A stretch of DNA of 64,000 bases from the NCBI RefSeq assembly GCF_016775705.1, contig NZ_CP068760.1:3410001-3474000 (forward strand). Reading direction: 5' to 3'. The notes under the pieces were generated by a model. That model did not search any database and was not told the DNA's origin. It saw only the letters and a list, made by a program, of their open reading frames with translations. The stretch's first letter is position 1. Every line of letters begins with the position of its first letter. This DNA is from Chryseobacterium cucumeris. GTDB lineage: Bacteria > Bacteroidota > Bacteroidia > Flavobacteriales > Weeksellaceae. Below, piece after piece: positions 53,370 to 62,897 of the stretch. A program made the position numbers and the translations under genes.

Positions 53370-53747
53370 TTACTGTAGATTATTTTTATTCCAATTTTCT
53401 ATGACCCATTTTTTATAAATGTTGATTTTTCCGCCTAATGTGTTGTATTCATTTCTTAATGTCTCAAATTCTAAGGAAAAATTAGGATATAATATCATGA
53501 TTTTTTCCAGATGGTTAATTGTTTCATCATTACTCGCATGGCTGTAAATCAGGAAGCGAATGTAGTCATTCCTATAAGTTGATCTACCATAGCCTTCAAC
53601 AATATTTGTAATGACTGAATCTGAAGATCTTCTTAATTGGCTGCCTAATTCAAACAGTTCATATTTAGGCAGAAGCAGGGAGGCTTTATGGGTTTTTAAA
53701 AATAAGTCGAAAGCTATTTTATAAATATCCAGATTTCTATAACTCAT
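53370..53747 (-). CDS. Four-helix-bundle protein (S23/IVP type)
   Basis: 125 aa: YRNLDIYKIAFDLFLKTHKA, YELFELGSQLRRSSDSVITN, IVEGYGRSTYRNDYIRFLIY. This is the family named from 23S rRNA intervening-sequence ORFs and related to Avd of retroelements. No rRNA or reverse transcriptase is nearby. It lies between DUF721 and recF as an extra gene. Role unknown. Confidence 0.9.
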   Translation of the reverse strand: MSYRNLDIYKIAFDLFLKTHKASLLLPKYELFELGSQLRRSSDSVITNIVEGYGRSTYRNDYIRFLIYSHASNDETINHLEKIMILYPNFSLEFETLRNEYNTLGGKINIYKKWVIENWNKNNLQ

Positions 53748-53898
53748 ATCATTTGTGTTTTAGGATCTTAAGTTAAGACAAAAAACGGTTCGATGATAAA
53801 GAATAGATGATAAAGAATATTAGTCTTTTACTTCATATCTACGTCCACACATATTTACCTGCATTTAATACCTCGTAACTCGCATCCCGAACCTCTTA

Positions 53899-54978
53899 TT
53901 AAACTTCAAAAATGATACTTTCCTCATTAATTTTCTTCACAACACTTTCCGTACGCTCTCTGTGAGTATCTGTAATGAAAATCTGTCCGAAACTTTCCTT
54001 GTTGACAAGTTCAATCAATTGCGAAACTCTGGTATCATCAAGCTTATCGAAAATATCATCAAGCAACAGGATAGGAGTCTTTTTGGTGAGCTCTTTTACA
54101 AGACTCATCTGAGCCAGTTTTAAAGAGATCAGGAACGATTTCTGCTGTCCCTGAGATCCGATTTTTTTGATTAACACATCATCCATTTCAAAAAGAAGAT
54201 CATCCTTATGGATTCCTTTTGAAGTATACGTGAGCATACGGTCTCTCTCAAGGCTTTCCCTTAAAAGATTGTCAAAAGAATCCTCCAATAGGTGAGATTC
54301 GTAAATAACAGATACCGTTTCTTTGCCACCGGAAATAATACGATAGAAATTCTGAACAATTGGATTGAGCTGTTCTACAAATTCTTTTCTTTTCTTAAAT
54401 ATTTTTGTTCCGGATCTGGTGATCGGATCATCATAGATTTCCAGAGAATCTTTGTCCCAGGTTCTGTTTTTTGCAAAATATTTCAGTAACGCATTTCGCT
54501 GCTGAATGGTCTTCTGATACTGAATAAGATCAAAAAGATATTCAGAATCCGTCTGAGAGATCATTGCATCCAGAAACTTTCGTCTGCTTTCCCCGGAATC
54601 CGAAATAAGATTAGAATCATAAGGCGAGATCATAACACTTGGAAGATAACCGATATGATCAGCAAGCCTGTCGTAGTTTTTATCATTCTTTTTGATGACC
54701 TTTTTAGCTTCCTTAGGCTGGGTAATTCTGATGATATCTTCGCTGTCGTCATTCTGAATTTCCGCGTCAATGGTAAAAAAGTCTTCCTCCTGTTTAATAT
54801 TGTTAAGGTCCGTATTTCCTAAAAAGCTTTTTCCTACGGATAAATAATGCAAAGCATCCAGAATATTAGTTTTCCCAACGCCGTTATTACCTACAAAACA
54901 GTTGATTTGCGGAGAGAATTCAAATTTTTTCTCAGAGTGGTTTTTGAAATTATAGAGGGAAAGCTTTTTGATAATCAT
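53899..54978 (-). CDS. recF: DNA replication and repair protein RecF
   Basis: SMC-like ATPase that binds gapped DNA and helps load RecA. 359 aa, the full length. Walker A GNNGVGKTN (about residues 30-38), CVSG-type core ILDALHYLSVGKSFLGNTD, YDSNLISDSGESRRKFLDAM, signature KIGSQGQQKSFLISLKLAQ and Walker B ILLLDDIFDKLDDTR. The start is 3 bp after the UbiA-like stop, so the two are probably co-transcribed. Confidence 0.96.
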   Translation of the reverse strand: MIIKKLSLYNFKNHSEKKFEFSPQINCFVGNNGVGKTNILDALHYLSVGKSFLGNTDLNNIKQEEDFFTIDAEIQNDDSEDIIRITQPKEAKKVIKKNDKNYDRLADHIGYLPSVMISPYDSNLISDSGESRRKFLDAMISQTDSEYLFDLIQYQKTIQQRNALLKYFAKNRTWDKDSLEIYDDPITRSGTKIFKKRKEFVEQLNPIVQNFYRIISGGKETVSVIYESHLLEDSFDNLLRESLERDRMLTYTSKGIHKDDLLFEMDDVLIKKIGSQGQQKSFLISLKLAQMSLVKELTKKTPILLLDDIFDKLDDTRVSQLIELVNKESFGQIFITDTHRERTESVVKKINEESIIFEV

Positions 54979-54981
54979 TCG

Positions 54982-55737
54982 TCAAAAATACTTCATTATT
55001 AGTAAAAATAAAAAGGGAAGTGCCGAACAAGTTTCCACCCCGAAAGAATAATAAGCGTCATCTCTTTTATTTTCAGAGAAATAGATGAGAATATAAGTTG
55101 TGATACTGGCCATAAAAAAAGCAAGCGCATATTCCAAATCAAGATAAAAAGCAGAAATGATACTGCTGATGAAAACAAGTGCATAAGCAATGTACTTGGT
55201 ATTTTGTACCCCAATCAGCATAGGAAAGGTTTTTACGGTATCGCTGTTCATATCACGGATATCAAAAGGAAGAACAAGTGCGGTGATAAAGAAAAAGCTG
55301 ATCAGAAAAATAGGAATACTAAATTCAGGAAGGGTAAGCCAGCAATTAACCAATGCCCATACTAATCCTACGTAAAAAACTTTCAGTAAGGGAATTTTCC
55401 GGATATAAACATCAAGAAAAAAACTATTGTAAAGCAATCCCAATATGACAATGATAAACCATTTAAGCAGTCTTATTTCATTGTGATTATGAATGATTAA
55501 AAAAGCACAGACAATTCCTGCTGCTGCATTGAGAACAAGTATTTTTAAAAAGTGCCTGGTATATTGGTATTTAGTATACAGATAACCACTGAAATAAGTG
55601 ATGAAAATAAGTGCAAAGGTAGGGAAACGGAATGTGTTTTGCTCTTTCATGAAAAATACTGCAAAAAGAGTTCCCATAAGAGAGACATAAAGCTGGCTGT
55701 CTATAACGGTTTTTTTCAGTATTTTTAAGATGTTCAT
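54982..55737 (-). CDS. UbiA-like prenyltransferase-family membrane protein
   Basis: 251 aa with about eight transmembrane helices. The second Asp-rich motif of UbiA is recognisable (VLPFDIRDMNSDTVKTFPML, with Asp/Asp/Asp), but the first NDxxD motif is not visible near residues 45-65 (YFSGYLYTKYQYTRHF). The fold is UbiA-like; catalytic ability is doubtful. Located directly upstream of recF on the same strand. Confidence 0.72.
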   Translation of the reverse strand: MNILKILKKTVIDSQLYVSLMGTLFAVFFMKEQNTFRFPTFALIFITYFSGYLYTKYQYTRHFLKILVLNAAAGIVCAFLIIHNHNEIRLLKWFIIVILGLLYNSFFLDVYIRKIPLLKVFYVGLVWALVNCWLTLPEFSIPIFLISFFFITALVLPFDIRDMNSDTVKTFPMLIGVQNTKYIAYALVFISSIISAFYLDLEYALAFFMASITTYILIYFSENKRDDAYYSFGVETCSALPFLFLLIMKYF

Positions 55738-55755
55738 TTATCAAAATTAATATAT

Positions 55756-58700
55756 ATGAAAAGATTTTCCAAGATTTTTCTGCTTTTGCTTGTAATGCTG
55801 AGCTTTTCAACGGTATCCGCACAGAAATATTACGATACCCAATGGAAAAAAGTGGCTGAAAATAGTTCAAAAGGAGCTTATAAATCTAATCTTCCCATTA
55901 TTTTAGACATACAAAAACAAGCCATGAAAGAAAATAATGCCTTCGAGCTGATCCGTTCTCTGAAAGCGGAATTCAGTATTGTAAACCAAACTGTTGACGA
56001 TGACCAGAATGATGCTGCTTCTCAGTTTTTTAAAAAACTTAAAGAGGCAGAAGGAAAAATAAACGGAGAAGGTAAACTGGTGTACAAAGTTCTGCTGAAT
56101 GGCTTTTTTATGGATTATTATCAACAGAATTCATGGAAAATAAACGGAAGAACCAATATCAACTCTCAGGATGTTTCGCAGATTGAAACCTGGAGTAAAC
56201 TTGATTTTAAAAATTACCTGACTAAAAATTTTCAGGAGCTTGATCAGGAAAAACCTGAAATGAGAAAGATCTCGTTGGAAAAGTATAAGAATATCTTTTC
56301 AGAGACAGGAGACTTTGCCTATTTTCCGACATTGGCGGATTGGTATGCCGTTAAAAAAATAACGTTTCTATCTGAAAACAACATTTTTACCAAAAATGAG
56401 TTGACAGCCAACCGTACAGCAATCAATGCAATGTATGATGAACTGATCGAACAGAATACGGGAAATCCAAAGTTGTATTTCATGAAAGAAAAGATAACGG
56501 AAAACTGTAATTTCAATCATTGCAAGGATAAACTTCAGCAGCTTCAGAATCTTTTGAAATCCAATGTAGAGGGAGATTATAAAGTGGTTATTATGGGAGA
56601 CATCATGGATGAGCTTGTGGGTAAGAAGCCTAAAGAAGCTCTTGCATTAGCGGCACAGGCAAAAAGTGATTATCCGAAATCTGCTTTCCTGGAGAATATT
56701 AAAAGTAAAGAAGCCCAGATTGTCAATCCTTATCTGACTTTAAAATATGAATCCCAGACCCAGAATGATCTGCCGGTTCATTTTGTTGCGCAGTATAAGA
56801 ATGTATCAGAATTTACCCTGAATATTTACGAAGTAAAGGATGATTTTACATCACTCCTTCAATACGTTCAGAATTCTTATTCCAATACTTTCGGAAATCT
56901 GAAAAAGAATCTGGTAAGAAAAGAAACATTCCAGCTTCCGGATCCAAAGGATTATCAGAATCATACCACTTCACTCGAAGTAAAACCTTTTCCATCAGGA
57001 ATATATGTAGCAGAATTTACGGTGGCGGGAGCAGATATGAAAGATACAGACTCCAGACATAATTTATATTTTCTGGTTTCCGGAAACAGAATTATTTATC
57101 AGTCCAAAACAGACAGAAACCCTCTTTCGGATGAATTGAAACTGGTTAATAGCGAGAATGGTAAGCCTTTGGCTAATGAAAGTCTTCGGTTTTATGAATT
57201 TGTTTCTAATACAACATTAAATAAGATTGAAGGAACAACCAATGCCAACGGAGTATTTAAGTTTCCTTCCACAGACAGTAAAGAATATTACAGAACTTTC
57301 CTGATCCAGCAGCCTAAAACCAATGATTTCCAGATCATGCAGGTGTATGGAAACAGAGGATTTGTTGAAGATTACAATCCTAACAAACAAACCCGTTCAA
57401 CTGCCCAGATCTTTATTGACCGAGGAATCTACCGTCCCGGACAGACTGTTTATTTTAAGGTGGTGAATACCAGAATGAATAAGGAAGTTGAAGCTGTTCT
57501 TTCAGGATTGAAACAAAAAATAACGTTATTGAACACCAATAGTGAAGAGGTTTCTTCCCAGGAATTTACCACCAATGAATTCGGTTCTTATCACGGAAGT
57601 TTCATTCTTCCGAAAGGAAAACTGAACGGTAACTTTTATCTGAGAATAGAAGGGGAAAGCACGGGATATAAAAATTTCAGGGTAGAAGAATACAAAAGAC
57701 CAAAATTTGAAGTAACCTTTGCTCCTGTTAAAGAGGAATACAAATATGGCCAGACAATAGAACTGAAAGGAAAAGCTGTTATGTTTTCCGGTGTTCCGCT
57801 GAGTAATACGGCCGTAAACTATGAAATCAAAAAACAGAATATCCGATGGAGATATTTCAGCTGGTATCCGCAGAATGATGATAATGAAAACTCGATTCTG
57901 GGCGAAGCAAAAACCAATGAAAAAGGAGAGTTTACGATTCGTTTGGAACTTAAAAAAGATGAAAAGCTGGAAGGAATACAGATTGATAACTATGCAGTGA
58001 ATGCATCTGTTACAGATATCAATGGAGAAACACAGACGGCTGATACCCAATTGAAAGTGGCTTCTGTTTCTCATTACATTCAGGCAGAAAATATCAGCAA
58101 TACTTTTACAGACGAAAATGTAAAAGTAAAGGTGGAAACCAAAAATTATAACGATCAGAATCTAAAGAAACCTTATCAGGTTAAGTTATCGAAGCTGACT
58201 GCTCCGGACAGGATCTTCAGAGATAATTTCAAATCTGATGTTCAGAATCTTCCGAAATATTCAAAAGAAGAATTTATCAGCAAATTTCCACATGATCTTT
58301 TTGATAAAAACGATGAGATGAAAAACTGGAAAACCGAAAAAGTACTGATTGAAAGACAGCAGCAGCCTTCCGCTGATAATTCTCAGGCAGCAGCCAGTCT
58401 TGATTTAGGAAAACTGGAAGCAGGAGATTATCAGCTGGAACTTTTCAATATTGAAGGAAAAGATACGATCAAAACTTCACAGTATTTCAGTGTCTGGGAT
58501 AAAACAGTTTTAAAACCCACTCAGAAAACATTCCTTACGGTTATCGCTCCGAAAGAAGAATTGCCAAGAGGTGAAAAAGCCAAAGTATATGTGTTCTCGG
58601 CAATTCCTGATGCACTGGTGAATGTTTTTGTACAGGATGGATCCGGGAAAACGGTTTCAGAAGTACATCAGTTTAAAAACGGAATATTAGAATATACCGC

Positions 58701-61680
58701 TGAAATTCCTAAAGATAAAAGTGTTTCGGATCTTAACCTTCAGTTTCAGCTGGTAGCATTTAATGATGTGAACACACAATCTGTTTCTTTAAAAATAAAA
58801 GACACAGAAAAACCTTTGAAAATAGAAACCATTACTTTCAGAGATAAGCTGGAACCTAACGTTAAAGAAAAATGGACGGTAAAAGTAACCGGAAATGACA
58901 AGGAAAAGATCAATGCTGAAGTATTGGCCAATATGTATGACATGTCTCTGGATCAGTTTGCAGCGAACAGTTACAGCTGGAGGAAATTGTATACACCATT
59001 TGTAATGGTAACTTCTTATGGAATAAGAAATTTTCTGGAACAGCAAAGCTATTATAAAAGATTAAGATATTTTGAAGACAGATATGTGCAGATGCCACAG
59101 TTTAATTGGTTTGATGGAAATTATTATTCAATTTCAAGAGAAACCATTGTAGGAGTTAGCAATCAGGAAGGAATTGCACTACCCCCATCACCAATTGCTG
59201 GTGCCAAATTTAAAACAGCAAGATCTGCCGTGGCAAAAGAAGCTGTGGTATTGAATGATAGTGCGATTGATCTCCTTGATTCAGGAAGACAATTGACGGA
59301 AGAGGAGAGAAAAAGATATACAGACGTTCCTGGCTCTGTTTATGTAGAGAAAGACTTGGATAAAGTAGCTGTCCGCCAGAATCTGAATGAAACTGCATTC
59401 TTCTATCCGGATTTGAAAACCGATTCAGAAGGAAATGTCAACTTCGTGTTCACCTCTCCGGAAGCATTGACCAAGTGGAAACTGATGTTCCTTGCCCACA
59501 CCAAAGATGCAAGAGCAGCTACGTTGGAAAAAGAAGTGGTAACGCAGAAAGAATTCTCAGTAACGCCAAACTATCCTAGATTCCTGAGAGAAGGAGACGA
59601 GTTGAATCTACAGTCGAAGTTATCCAATCTTACCGATAAAAAATTGAATGGTTCTGCCGAATTACAGATTCTGGATGCCTTTACCAATGAAAATATTTCT
59701 TCGAAGTTTGGGGTCACTTCCGGAGTACAAAACTTCAATCTTAATGAAAACGGAAGCAGTGCGTTAACATGGAAATTAAAGGTTCCGGATGATGTTTCTT
59801 CTGTTATTTTCAAAGTGGTGGCCAAAGCGGGAGCTTATTCTGACGGAGAACAGCAAGCCATTGCTGTATTGCCTAACAGAATGCTTGTGACGGATGCTGT
59901 TCCGGTTTTTGTGAAAGAAGGCGAAACCAAAACATTTGTATTAGATAATCTTAAAAATAATACATCCACAACGGCTTCCAATGTTTCCAATACGTTGGAA
60001 CTGACAACCAATCCGATCTGGGAGATCATGTTTGCCCTTCCAAGTCTGAAAAATGACAAGAATAACTCTGCAGACGTAATCTTTAACAAATGGTTTGCAG
60101 ATGTTTTGGCTTCGGAAATTTTCAAAGCCAATCCGAAAATGAAAACAGTTTTTGAAGAATATCAGAACAAAGGGCTATTACAATCAAATCTGGAAAAAAA
60201 TCAGGAGTTGAAACAGTTGCTGCTTGAAGAAACTCCGTGGGTGCTGGAAAGTAAAAATGAGGGTGAGCAGATGCAGAAATTAGCGTTGTTATTTGATGTC
60301 AATACGATGAAAAATTCTATCAATCAGGATTGGGATGATTTCAAAAAACTACAGAATCCTGATGGTGGCTTCTCATGGTATCCCGGCTATCCAAGTTCTT
60401 ACGGAACGTCATTGTATATCCTTAAAAACTTAGGAAAAATTAATTCATGGTTAAAAGATAATGTGAAGGATTATCAAAATGTAGATCAAAAAGTACTTGT
60501 TGCTAAATTGATCCAGTATGTAGATAATGAGGTGAATAAATATTTTGATGCAAAAAAAGGAAATGTCTGGAACAACTGGACGATGGATTATCTTGATACC
60601 AGAAACTACTGGGAGCAGCAATATCCTTTAAAAGGAAAAGGAGCTACCCTGAAAACGCTGGTAAAGCAAAAAGCCAAGACAGCTAAGATCACAGATTTTA
60701 CATTCTTCGGACTTCACCGTGCGGCATTATTGATGAACGATTATGGTCTGAAAGAGGTGTCAGATAAGTTAATGACTTACCTTAAAGAAACTTCCACAGA
60801 TACCAAAACACAAGGAGTCTACTGGAAACAAAACCTGAATGATTGGGGATGGTTTGGTTCCAAAGTGGTCAACCATGCCGGAGCACTGGAAGCTTTCAAC
60901 AAATTGAAAGCTAATGATCAATCTTTTATTGAAGATATGAAGATCTGGCTGGTAACCCAAAAAGAAGTCAACTCATGGGGAAGCTCAAGAGGAACTGCTG
61001 AGGTGATCTTTACCATTTTGAATTCAGGGAAATCATGGACTGGGGCTGAAAGTGATAAAGCAACGATTGTTTGGGGAGGAAAAGAACTGCTTCCTCAGAC
61101 ACAGGCAACTGGTTATGTAAAATCAACCGTGAAACCGGAAGCTATAGATAAAAATTTAGCGACCGTAACGGTTACAAAACCTGGTCCCGGAATTGTTCAG
61201 GGAGGATTGTTCTGGCAGTATTACGAAGATCTCGATAAAATCAAATCTTCTGAAAATTATATTTCTGTAACGAAAGAACTGTATAAAAAAGTGAAAACGG
61301 TAAACGGAGAAGAGCTTCAGAAAATTTCAACAGAAACCCCACTGAAAGTAGGAGATAAAGTAACCGTAAGGATGATTCTGAATACAGACAGAGCCATGGA
61401 ATTTATTCATATTAAAGATATGCGTGCAGCAGGGTTCGAACCTGCAGATGTATTATCCGGATATCAATGGAAAAATAATGTGGGCTACTATCAGTCAACC
61501 AAAGATGCTTCTACCAATTTCTATATTCAGTATATGCCGAAAGGAAAATATGTATTTGAATATGACGTCGTTGCCAATGCATCTGGTAGGTTCTCCAACG
61601 GAATTACCACCATGCAGAATTATTACGCACCACAGATGAATGCCCATACAAAAGGAACTAATGTGGCGATTTCAGACTAA
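55756..61680 (+). CDS. Alpha-2-macroglobulin family protein, thioester-less
   Basis: 1,974 aa with a signal peptide (MKRFSKIFLLLLVMLSFSTV). Residues about 40-330 form an N-terminal helical region. MG domains follow, with FIDRGIYRPGQTVYFKVVN near 555 and FRVEEYKRPKFEVTF near 645. The A2M signature region (FFYPDLKTDSEGNVNFVFTS, TKWKLMFLAHTKDARAATLE) is near 1215-1260, and the terpenoid-cyclase-like domain runs to about 1775. No CxEQ thioester motif is visible. Exported protease trap or envelope protein. An ecotin gene follows 145 bp later, beyond a terminator. Confidence 0.92.
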   Translation: MKRFSKIFLLLLVMLSFSTVSAQKYYDTQWKKVAENSSKGAYKSNLPIILDIQKQAMKENNAFELIRSLKAEFSIVNQTVDDDQNDAASQFFKKLKEAEGKINGEGKLVYKVLLNGFFMDYYQQNSWKINGRTNINSQDVSQIETWSKLDFKNYLTKNFQELDQEKPEMRKISLEKYKNIFSETGDFAYFPTLADWYAVKKITFLSENNIFTKNELTANRTAINAMYDELIEQNTGNPKLYFMKEKITENCNFNHCKDKLQQLQNLLKSNVEGDYKVVIMGDIMDELVGKKPKEALALAAQAKSDYPKSAFLENIKSKEAQIVNPYLTLKYESQTQNDLPVHFVAQYKNVSEFTLNIYEVKDDFTSLLQYVQNSYSNTFGNLKKNLVRKETFQLPDPKDYQNHTTSLEVKPFPSGIYVAEFTVAGADMKDTDSRHNLYFLVSGNRIIYQSKTDRNPLSDELKLVNSENGKPLANESLRFYEFVSNTTLNKIEGTTNANGVFKFPSTDSKEYYRTFLIQQPKTNDFQIMQVYGNRGFVEDYNPNKQTRSTAQIFIDRGIYRPGQTVYFKVVNTRMNKEVEAVLSGLKQKITLLNTNSEEVSSQEFTTNEFGSYHGSFILPKGKLNGNFYLRIEGESTGYKNFRVEEYKRPKFEVTFAPVKEEYKYGQTIELKGKAVMFSGVPLSNTAVNYEIKKQNIRWRYFSWYPQNDDNENSILGEAKTNEKGEFTIRLELKKDEKLEGIQIDNYAVNASVTDINGETQTADTQLKVASVSHYIQAENISNTFTDENVKVKVETKNYNDQNLKKPYQVKLSKLTAPDRIFRDNFKSDVQNLPKYSKEEFISKFPHDLFDKNDEMKNWKTEKVLIERQQQPSADNSQAAASLDLGKLEAGDYQLELFNIEGKDTIKTSQYFSVWDKTVLKPTQKTFLTVIAPKEELPRGEKAKVYVFSAIPDALVNVFVQDGSGKTVSEVHQFKNGILEYTAEIPKDKSVSDLNLQFQLVAFNDVNTQSVSLKIKDTEKPLKIETITFRDKLEPNVKEKWTVKVTGNDKEKINAEVLANMYDMSLDQFAANSYSWRKLYTPFVMVTSYGIRNFLEQQSYYKRLRYFEDRYVQMPQFNWFDGNYYSISRETIVGVSNQEGIALPPSPIAGAKFKTARSAVAKEAVVLNDSAIDLLDSGRQLTEEERKRYTDVPGSVYVEKDLDKVAVRQNLNETAFFYPDLKTDSEGNVNFVFTSPEALTKWKLMFLAHTKDARAATLEKEVVTQKEFSVTPNYPRFLREGDELNLQSKLSNLTDKKLNGSAELQILDAFTNENISSKFGVTSGVQNFNLNENGSSALTWKLKVPDDVSSVIFKVVAKAGAYSDGEQQAIAVLPNRMLVTDAVPVFVKEGETKTFVLDNLKNNTSTTASNVSNTLELTTNPIWEIMFALPSLKNDKNNSADVIFNKWFADVLASEIFKANPKMKTVFEEYQNKGLLQSNLEKNQELKQLLLEETPWVLESKNEGEQMQKLALLFDVNTMKNSINQDWDDFKKLQNPDGGFSWYPGYPSSYGTSLYILKNLGKINSWLKDNVKDYQNVDQKVLVAKLIQYVDNEVNKYFDAKKGNVWNNWTMDYLDTRNYWEQQYPLKGKGATLKTLVKQKAKTAKITDFTFFGLHRAALLMNDYGLKEVSDKLMTYLKETSTDTKTQGVYWKQNLNDWGWFGSKVVNHAGALEAFNKLKANDQSFIEDMKIWLVTQKEVNSWGSSRGTAEVIFTILNSGKSWTGAESDKATIVWGGKELLPQTQATGYVKSTVKPEAIDKNLATVTVTKPGPGIVQGGLFWQYYEDLDKIKSSENYISVTKELYKKVKTVNGEELQKISTETPLKVGDKVTVRMILNTDRAMEFIHIKDMRAAGFEPADVLSGYQWKNNVGYYQSTKDASTNFYIQYMPKGKYVFEYDVVANASGRFSNGITTMQNYYAPQMNAHTKGTNVAISD

Positions 61681-61687
61681 ATTATAA

Positions 61688-61720
61688 AAAACTGCAGTAA
61701 TTGTTACTGCAGTTTTTTGT
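61688..61720 (+). terminator. Terminator after the macroglobulin gene
   Basis: Perfect 13-bp stem AAAACTGCAGTAA (61688-61700) and 61704-61716, TTG loop, T-run. Confidence 0.9.
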
Positions 61721-61825
61721 TTATAATTTCAAGCAAAATAGAATAAAATCGAAAAATCAAACAATTGTTTAATTTGGAATGGTTTTTGGAATTAAGGTAA
61801 TATCAATTAAAAAAATTATTAAAAG

Positions 61826-62314
61826 ATGAAATTCTCTAAAACTTTAATTACAGGATTGGTATTGATGGCCGGAGTAAATGCTTTTGCACAAAAGAAAGCA
61901 GAAAAGTTTGAAAAACTACAGATTGAAATGTTCCCGAAAGCAAAAGAAGGTTATAAACAAGTATATATTCAGCTTCCTGTAGCAAAAAACGAAAACGATT
62001 TAAAAGTTGAGCTTTTTGTAGGTGCTGAAAAAATGTTAGACTGTAACAATTATTTCTTAATGGGAGAAATGAAAACCCAGGATCTTCAGGGATGGGGATA
62101 CAACTATTATGAAGTAGAATCCAAAGGAGAAACAGCGGGAACGCTGATGGCTTGTCTGGATAAAAAACTGACTAAAAAGTTTGTTACCCTAAAGCCTGAA
62201 ATTGTAAGATACAACAGTAAACTTCCATTGGTATTCTATGTACCGAAAGACATTGAAGTCCGTTACAGAATTTTACGTCCTGATGCTGCCATGAAAAAAG
62301 CAGTTCAAAAATAA
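61826..62314 (+). CDS. eco: Ecotin, periplasmic serine-protease inhibitor
   Basis: 162 aa with a signal peptide (MKFSKTLITGLVLMAGVNAF). Ecotin blocks: MFPKAKEGYKQVYIQLP, DLKVELFVGAEKMLDCN, LQGWGYNYYEVESKG, MACLDKKLTKKFVTL and VRYNSKLPLVFYVP. Cys73 and Cys110 match the conserved disulfide. In the reactive loop (GTLMACLD) the P1 site aligned with E. coli Met84 is Leu107, followed by Met108. Dimeric inhibitor of trypsin-fold proteases. It follows the macroglobulin gene, so two protease inhibitors stand side by side. Confidence 0.93.
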   Translation: MKFSKTLITGLVLMAGVNAFAQKKAEKFEKLQIEMFPKAKEGYKQVYIQLPVAKNENDLKVELFVGAEKMLDCNNYFLMGEMKTQDLQGWGYNYYEVESKGETAGTLMACLDKKLTKKFVTLKPEIVRYNSKLPLVFYVPKDIEVRYRILRPDAAMKKAVQK

Positions 62315-62336
62315 ATCAGCTTATTATAATTATATA

Positions 62337-62367
62337 GAAAACTCCTCACAGCGATGTGGGGAGTTTT
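62337..62367 (+). terminator. Terminator after ecotin
   Basis: ACTCCTCACA pairs with TGTGGGGAGT (one G-T) around GCGA, followed by TTTT. Confidence 0.8.
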
Positions 62368-62459
62368 CGTTTTTTTCAGGGTAAAATAATTCGTCATGTC
62401 TTTGCTAAGTGAAACGCCCTTGCGAACGAATTCAAAGCTATCAACAATGCTTTTGCGAA

Positions 62460-62620
62460 GACTGCGTTGTACTTTTGGTTTCGGCTGAAGCCAATTGAAG
62501 TTTTGTTTTTTATTAAACGGGCTAAAGCCCGTTCCTATTAAATATTGTTTTTCACAGATTTTATAGATTAAGAAATTTATTATACAAGCCTATCCATCCA
62601 GTTTGTCATTCCGAAGGAAT
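62460..62620. repeat. Intergenic palindrome and repeat-like patch
   Basis: AACGGGC (62516-62522) TAAA GCCCGTT (62527-62533) is a perfect hairpin, preceded by TTTCGGCTGAAGCCAATTG (another partial palindrome, GGCTgaAGCC). It has the look of the REP-like patches common in Chryseobacterium gaps; a GTCATTCCGAAGGAAT stretch follows at 62605. No gene in 62380-62870. Confidence 0.5.
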
Positions 62621-62874
62621 CCAAATTCCAAATTCAGAATGATTTTTTTCAGAAAATGTTCTTTTCTTCCTTTGTTTCCTGAAAAAAGTGTCGTAAAAAT
62701 AATACAGAAAAAGTAGAGTTAAAATTTTTTTCAGGTTTTCTAGTATTTAATTAATATTTAAACGACTCCGACAAAACTTTATTTTATAAGGTTTTAAACT
62801 TAAACATATTTTAAACTTACTTTAAATTCACCATCTTGTAGAATTATCTTTAAAGATTTTAATAATTTTTGCAT

Positions 62875-62882
62875 TATATTTG
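62875..62882 (+). promoter_or_regulatory. -7 box upstream of the TolC-family gene
   Basis: TATATTTG, an exact TAnnTTTG match, 15 bp upstream of ATG 62898; no clear -33 TTG. Confidence 0.5.
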
Positions 62883-62897
62883 TTGTAAACATAAACC

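Noticed and set aside
57526..58074. 182-codon minus-strand frame inside the macroglobulin gene
   Set aside because: Antisense shadow of a strongly supported long gene.
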